From Aselliscus stoliczkanus (lineage: Eukaryota > Chordata > Mammalia > Chiroptera > Hipposideridae), in assembly GCA_033961575.1 (NCBI GenBank), contig CM066730.1, forward strand, positions 114,534,523 to 114,598,522: a stretch of DNA of 64,000 nt. The letters are read 5' to 3'. The notes under the pieces were generated by a model that did no database searches, was not told where the DNA came from, and saw only the letters and a program-made list of their open reading frames with translations. Of this stretch, positions 58,130-64,000 are shown piece by piece. The position numbers and the translations under genes were made by a program. Numbering within the stretch: position 1 is the first letter of the stretch; each line of letters starts with the position of its first letter.

Positions 58130-59565
58130 TCTACATTCCCTTTATAGTAAATCTCTTTGAAAGAGTGTCTACAGCCAACTGTCTCCAATTTCTCTCCTCC
58201 CATTTTTTTCTTGAACCTACTCAAATTTGGCTTCCACCTGTATCTCTCTGTAGATACCTCTCTAATCGACATCCTAAAGATCTTCCTTTGCTAAACCAGT
58301 GGTAGTTCTCAGTCCTCATCTTACTCAACCAATCATTAGCATTGGATATAATCACTGTCTCCTCTTGGAAAAATTTTTCTTTTCACTGAGCTTCTAAGAC
58401 TTTCTGCTTGTTTGGTTTTATTTCTACTTCTCTGATCACTCCTCTTTGTCTACTCTTGATGTTTCTCCTCATCTCTGCATGGGACACCCCAGGCTCAGTC
58501 CTTGAACCTTGTATCTTTTCTATCTGTGTTTACTCTATAGGGAAGCTGATTCAATCTCATGGGTGTAATGCATTTATGCTTCAAGTCTGTCTCTCTCCCC
58601 TGAAATCCACACATATGTATCCATGACACATGATACAGACATGAATTGGATACCTAATAGACACCTAAGAGTTTACACATCTAAAACTAAACTAATAGCT
58701 CCACCATCAAAACTGCTTCTCTCAGTCTTTCCTATCTTAGCAACTGGCAACTATTTAGTTCAATTCAAAACTCCCTGAAGTTTCCTTGACTCCTCTTTTC
58801 TCACACCCTACACCTTAACCATCCAACACATCCTACTCATTCTACCTTCAGAATACATGCAGAACCCCATCACTTCACAGTGCTCCTACTGCTACTATTC
58901 TAGTCTGAGCCACCATCATCATGTGCCTGGATTAGTACAATAGCCTACGAACTCTTCCTCCTTTTTCTGTCCTTGACCTTTTTTTAGTCTATTCTCTACA
59001 TAGCAATAAAGGTATTTCATTTAAAAATGTCAGATGGCACTCTCTGCTCAACATCTTCCCACAGTCTTTCCTCTGATCTCCCCTCCTACTACCCTTTTTT
59101 TCATTTACTTCACTCCATCTCTACTGGCTTCCTTTTATTCTTTGAACATATCAGGCATGCTGTCATCCTAGCACCTCTGCTATTCCCTCTGCCTGGAATG
59201 CTCTTAGACGTGCTTTCATTTTCTCTATGAAATAGGAAGTCAAGTCACCACAGCTCATTTGCTGACTTCCTTCACATCTTTACTCAGTGAGGTCTCCCTG
59301 GGTAACCCTATCTGTGTTGCAAATCCCACCCAGCATGTTCAGCTCTTCTCTACTTTATTCTTCTGCTAAGCACGTATAATCATCTAACAGATCATATAGT
59401 TTACATACTTACTATATTTACTGCCTGTATCCCCCAACCTAGAATATAAGCTCCACACGGGCAGGGATTTTTTTTTTTTTAACTCTCCACCCTAAACACC
59501 TAGAATAGTGTCTAGCACCATAGGAGGCTCAACAAACAGTTGTTGAAGAAAACAAATGAAACTTT
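58130..59565 (+). mobile_element. L2 element, long 3' portion, sense
   Basis: About 1.4 kb. The distal ORF2 region is recognisable around 58900-59130: 'ctgagccaccatcatcatgt', 'tagtacaatagcctacgaac' (a D-Y-C-N-S-L-type motif in L2), then 'ctctacatagcaataaaggt'. The 3'UTR has 'agaatataagctccacacgg' and 'gggattt', ending 'gaggctcaacaaacagttgt'. Reading frames are broken. L2 retrotransposition is ancient in mammals. Confidence 0.7.
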
Positions 59566-60235
59566 TTTTTGCAAATTGCCTTCTTGATGGCTGGACTCAG
59601 TATTATTTTCCTTTTTTTAAATCTTGATTTCCTCCTTGTCTGCTGGTTTGTTTTGCAGGCTCTATGGTTGTTCTACTACTTATGATTTTTCCAGGTCAAT
59701 TTTTTTTCATTTTCTAACCCTATCTTCCAGTCTGCATCTTCACTTCTTTGATAGGCGGGTATGTTGATGTATATTTAGCATTTCATCCCCTTTCCTTGGA
59801 GTGACAAGAGAATGTTAAAGTCGAGATGGGCTTTACAATTCATCTTGTTCCACCCTCTTGACACAAAAGGAGTACAGGAGAGAAGAAAGCAAGCCCTGGC
59901 CTCCAGCCCACCCCACTTCCCAGAGTACAAACCACTTCATCTTCTTTCTGGTTTCTGTAAGTAAAACTAGATTCTACTAATTCTTTTGCTTCTTTTATTT
60001 TTTTCTCTCCCCTTAGTTATCTCATTTTGATATCTTCATAAATCTGCTTTTATCTCATTTTACAAGAATATTTGTATAAAAGAAAAAAAAGATTTCTGTA
60101 GAATTTAAACAAAACCCCTACAGACTTTACTAAAGTTTTCATTAGATTCCTTTAAGATGTATTATGTATAAATATGCAAAAGATGTGTTATAATTTAAAC
60201 TTCAGAACAAAAATGTTTCAGAAAACATGATTAAG
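59566..60235. other. Unassigned sequence
   Basis: T-rich, nothing recognised. Confidence 0.4.
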
Positions 60236-60720
60236 ATGTTAATAATAGCACCTACCCCAAAGGGGTGTTGCAAAGATTCAATGAAAAAATGTACATTGCC
60301 TGGCATGCAAGAAAGACAGAAGAAACATATGCTATGGCATTAAATTATGTGTTTAAAGTGAGAATGTTGTACGTGTACCAGAGTTCCTATGTGGCCCTGT
60401 TAATTCTACACAATACCGAGATCCAATTTTCTTTCTCATTAGAAAAATGTGGTGCATTTGTAATGGTCCAATTACTTATAATAATTTATTATTCTACTTC
60501 CTAGAGCACTTTAGAGAGTACTTTTTTGAATACTGATTTTTTTTTTTTTAAACAGGCACAACATCCCCTTGAGCTAGTGGGTGCCAACAGTTATCATCAT
60601 CTCCATTTTGTCTATGGTGGGAACTGAAACCCAAAGATTATTTACCTCAGCTCAAACATAGCCAAATAACGGGGGTAATGGAATCCAAAGCTTAAAAGCC
60701 TAATTCCTAATCCTGAGTTA
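60236..60720. mobile_element. MIR-like pieces, both orientations
   Basis: A short sense piece at 60240-60330 ('aatagcacctaccccaaagg') and an antisense piece at 60570-60720 ('atcatctccattttgtctat' then 'ttacctcagctcaaacatag'). Both degraded. Confidence 0.45.
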
Positions 60721-60824
60721 GTTCATTGAGTCAGACAGCCCTATAAGTATTAGTAAATAGTACAAAATGAAAAACTAAACATTATTTTTCTGCACTACTA
60801 AAATTGTTTTGACATTGCTCTTAT

Positions 60825-61345
60825 GGAGAGATGGAGTCTGTATCCCATACTCTCCTTGAATCTGGGTGGGCTCCATGACTGTTTGGCCAATAAAATATAG
60901 CAAAAGTGAACCTGGGCCAGATTCTAGGCCTAGAGCTTAAGAAAGTGTCAGTTTCTATACCATGCCTCTTGAAATACTCCTTCTGGGAACTCTGGGTCAC
61001 AATTACCCAGGGCAGTAGAAGTCCTACTACCCTGAAGCCACCATGGTAGAGAGGCTATGTATAGATACTCCAGTCAACAATTCCAGCTGAGCCTCTCCTT
61101 CCAGGCAAAACTGCTATGGTTGTAGTCATGTGAGTGGAGCCATCAAGAAGCCTCCAAACAAGCCCATTCACCAGCAGAAGACCGAGTGACCTCATTCAGT
61201 TCAGCATGGTGTAGAATATTACTGAGCTGAGGCATGCCTGAATTCCCAAGTAATAAAATCCTCATATAATAAAATAATTGTCATTTTAGCTACTAAGTTT
61301 AGGGGTCATTTATTACACAGCAATAGATAACAGGAACAGAATTTG
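60825..61345 (+). mobile_element. MaLR/ERVL-like 5' LTR
   Basis: 'cttgaatctgggtgggctcc', 'ccctgaagccaccatggtag' and the terminal 'tagctactaagtttaggggt' with 'acacagcaatagataacagg' match a common MaLR-type LTR group. The same family in the same orientation is repeated at 62215-62715, and the sequence between looks like MaLR internal DNA. Confidence 0.6.
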
Positions 61346-62214
61346 AGACCTGGAGGTGGAGTGCTACCATAACAAAACCTGAAAACATGTGACAGTGGTT
61401 TTGGAACCAGAAAGAACAGAAGCTGGAAAGGGTTCATCTTGGGTCTTGAGCCTGAGGACACTGTTGTTAGTAAAAGCAGCACGGACCCGAAGGAGACTGT
61501 TGGTGAATACCCAGAAGATAGCATAGTAATTACCATTGGAGGCTGGGGGAAAAGTGACTGGTTATGAAGGGGCAGAAATTTTGCCAATACTGTTGTCTGT
61601 GGCAATGTAGCCAATAGACAACAGATTTAATGAACTGATAGATTGAGCTGAATTTTGATCTCTGAAAGAAATGCTAAAAGTGTCCATTTTTTAAAGTATA
61701 TGTGATATAATATAGAGAAGGTGAGATAAAAAATGCACTGTAGTAAATAATTATTAATATTATTTTATTATATGACTGTGTAATTACCAGGAAACAGGAT
61801 GACAACCTAATCAAAAAATGTCAACATGTGTCCAACAAGATTTCAGAAGTTCTGCAGACTAAGGGCTGCTCTGTGCTGCCCATTCTCTCCATTCTCTCCA
61901 AATGCCCATTGCATTTGTCTTATCTGTCTCAACATTTTATGTTGGGCAGGGGCAAAATATTTGTTTCTTTAGTTTTCAGGTTTCCAGGTTAAGAGGACTC
62001 ATACTCGAAGAAATACACCTGAAGAGTCTCATCCATACCTGTACCTGACTTGGATGACAAAATCTTGGGTTTTGAGTCTGATCCTGATGTTGCCTGAATC
62101 CTGATGCTGTCATGAAATGAAAATTTGGGGTTCTTTGGAGAGTGTGAATGTATTTTTCCAGAGGGAATGAATGTGAATAATCAATGGCCAAAAAGTGGAT
62201 TTTGGCAGAGTAAA
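61346..62214 (+). mobile_element. MaLR-like internal region
   Basis: It begins right after the left LTR with 'gacctggaggtggagtgcta', 'ccataacaaaacctgaaaac' and 'tggttttggaaccagaaaga'. This resembles the start of MaLR internal sequence (primer-binding-site side) as I remember it. No gag, pol or env open frame is present. Non-autonomous MaLR elements normally lack pol. Confidence 0.5.
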
Positions 62215-62715
62215 GATTGCCACAAATTCTCTGCTACCTCTTCCATGAGAGAGAGTGTGTATATCCCCTTCCCTTGAATCTGGGTGGGCTCCATGATTTG
62301 TTATGATCCACAGACTATGGCAGAAGTGATGTTAGGCCAGTTGTTAAACCAGCCAGGCCTTAAGATGCTGACAACCTCCACTTATGTTCTCTTGGAATAA
62401 TGCCTTTGCCCCGGGGAGCCCAGGGTCCCCAACTACCCTGATACCACGTTGTAGAACCTACGTGTAAGCACTCTAATTCACAGTCTCAGCCAAGATTAAT
62501 CTTCCAGCCCAGGCAATAAATTTATGAATAAAGGCATCTAAGGATCTCCTGACAGCTGAGTGTTCCAAGTGATCTCAGTTGATTTCACATAGAATCACTC
62601 AGCTGAGCCCTATTCAAACTATTAACCAAAAAAAAAAAAAAAAAAAGAGATATAAAAATAATCTTTTAAGCCACTAAGTATTGGGGTAATTTATTACAGA
62701 GCAAGAAATAACCAG
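62215..62715 (+). mobile_element. MaLR/ERVL-like 3' LTR
   Basis: It shares 'cttgaatctgggtgggctcc' and the end 'aagccactaagtattggggt' with the left LTR. An A-run (about 19 A) at 62629-62647 sits inside, probably a later insertion or expansion. The LTR pair differs at many sites, so the element is old. Confidence 0.6.
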
Positions 62716-63828
62716 GACACTAACTATCTATACATACGAGTAAACACATGTAGGCAAACTTTTCACAATGGATTATTCAAGCTAAAGTGGTAATGAGTTG
62801 ACTTTTTGTAAAGGCAATTACATTTCAAATGTGCTAAGGATGTTTTGTATTTTTCTTATCCATAAAGATGCAGATGATAGTTACTACCCCAGTTAATTCA
62901 CAGGAATGTTGAGAGGAGCAAATGAACTAATGTATATGAAAGAATGTATATTGGCAAAGCTGTTCCCACTATGCCAATGTAAGACATTATTATTACTTTT
63001 AAAGAAATATTTGAACAAGTGGAGTGTTCCTTTGCAATTCAAATTACCACCCACAGTATCTTTTATCAATTTTGTATGTTCAGTTCATCACATGTCTGAG
63101 TCTTCTATACATCCAGGTATTTATAAGCATGTAAAATTGCTGTCCCAGAAATGGAGATTTTTTTTTCAGTATTGAATGAAAGCAATGCTTGTTAATAAAA
63201 GTATAAAGATACATTTTTAGTACAATATTGACATGTAGCAGGTTATATTTTAACTCAGATAAGTAAAGCACACTGGTATTGGTTAATTCAATCATGCAAA
63301 CAACTCAGGCAAGGTGGGAGGATGCAGGAAACAGCTGGCTTGAGATAGAAACTCTCCCTCTGGGCTGCGGTTCAGCCTTGTCTTGGCACTGGATGAGGAG
63401 CACAGTGTGCATAAAGCAGGGAGATAAAGGAGGGCTAAAATACTTTCTTCTATGACAAAGAACGAAGTGTTACCAAGGCCTACACATAGACCTGTGCATT
63501 GCTTCTGTTAGGAAAGATGAGACGGTGGGAAATTTGTCATACTTCAGGTTACTGAACTAAAATATAGTAAGTGATATTTCATGTTTTTTAATGACAGCAT
63601 TTTCCCCTTAGAAAGCTAAAATATATAAAGATGGTCTTTAAAAGGTTACTCATTAGATTTAATTAACAAAAAGAAAGCTAATGTCTTTAGGAGAATGCAG
63701 TTTAGTTTTTTATTTTTACAGGTAAGTGCAAAGGAGAAATGGTCTCATGAATGCTCTAATGTGTAACATTTGCCTTCAGCCTTCAAAATGGAATGAGTTT
63801 GAAAAAAAATAAAAGCCTGTAAAACATA

Positions 63829-63829
<1 letters not shown>
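62716..63829. other. Mostly unassigned; short MIR-like piece
   Basis: A MIR-like 3' half lies near 62865-62960 ('atagttactaccccagttaa'). The rest is unrecognised, with no coding domain. Confidence 0.4.

Positions 63830-63879
<50 letters not shown>
63830..63879. repeat. (CA)25 microsatellite
   Basis: 50 bp of uninterrupted CA. The antisense open frame that reads alternating Cys-Val here is an artefact. Confidence 0.97.
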
Positions 63880-63880
<1 letters not shown>

Positions 63881-64000
63881 GTATCCCTTGGGGTCAATAG
63901 CAGCATCTGCCTTTACACTCCAAAATCTTTCATTAGAATGGACAGTACACAATGGATGGTCCAGTACCTCAGCTATCACATCACAGAGGCTGTCTCTGCA
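63880..64000. other. Unassigned window end
   Basis: Nothing recognised. Confidence 0.4.

Overview
This window looks like non-coding nuclear DNA from a placental mammal, most likely a bat. It has dense interspersed repeats from several ages (L2 and MIR, L1 and half-L1, MaLR/ERVL-type LTRs, mariners), long microsatellites, and no CpG-island-like stretch that I noticed. The best lineage clue is at least six tRNA-derived SINE copies whose composite sequence resembles SINEs I know from bats, probably Yinpterochiroptera; I cannot fix the genus. I found no convincing host protein-coding exon, tRNA gene or rRNA gene on either strand. The longest open frames belong to transposons, SINEs or microsatellites, or lack recognisable domains. 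The window reads as a gene-poor intergenic or deep intronic interval.

Layout. 0-6 kb: antisense L1 3'UTR pieces split by a deleted mariner, an inverted duplication (arms at 2088-2323 and 4831-4988), a long composite SINE beside an L2 tail, and a 139-bp GAA/GGA tract. 6-14 kb: an LTR-like repeat, L2/MIR debris and mostly unassigned sequence. 14.5-16.6 kb: a half-L1-like element followed by a multi-module SINE. 20.6-23.5 kb: GC-richer, repeat-poor, candidate regulatory sequence. 25-31 kb: a mariner MITE, a second half-L1-like element ending in a TC/AC microsatellite, an LTR-like repeat, a MER5A-like fragment invaded by a TC tract, and a near-complete decayed mariner. 32-43 kb: a second deleted mariner of the same family, L1 pieces including a 1.8-kb L1 3' end, and a SINE nested in an L1 tail. 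43-53 kb: L2 and MIR remnants, a tight inverted repeat at 46054-46455, candidate conserved sequence at 46.9-48.3 kb, and a young SINE with perfect target-site duplications. 53-64 kb: candidate regulatory AT-rich blocks, a minus-strand SINE, a 1.4-kb L2, an LTR-internal-LTR MaLR-like element at 60.8-62.7 kb, and a CA microsatellite.

The features do not form a pathway. They record successive transposition plus two small inverted duplications. The most noteworthy structures are those duplications (157-bp arms with 3 mismatches at 46 kb; about 157-bp arms at 2-5 kb, where only one arm carries a SINE, so the other preserves the empty site), two mariners sharing the same internal deletion, and the modular SINE family. 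I see no sign of a new gene system. Repeat subfamily names come from memory of consensus sequences and need a RepeatMasker/Dfam run to settle.
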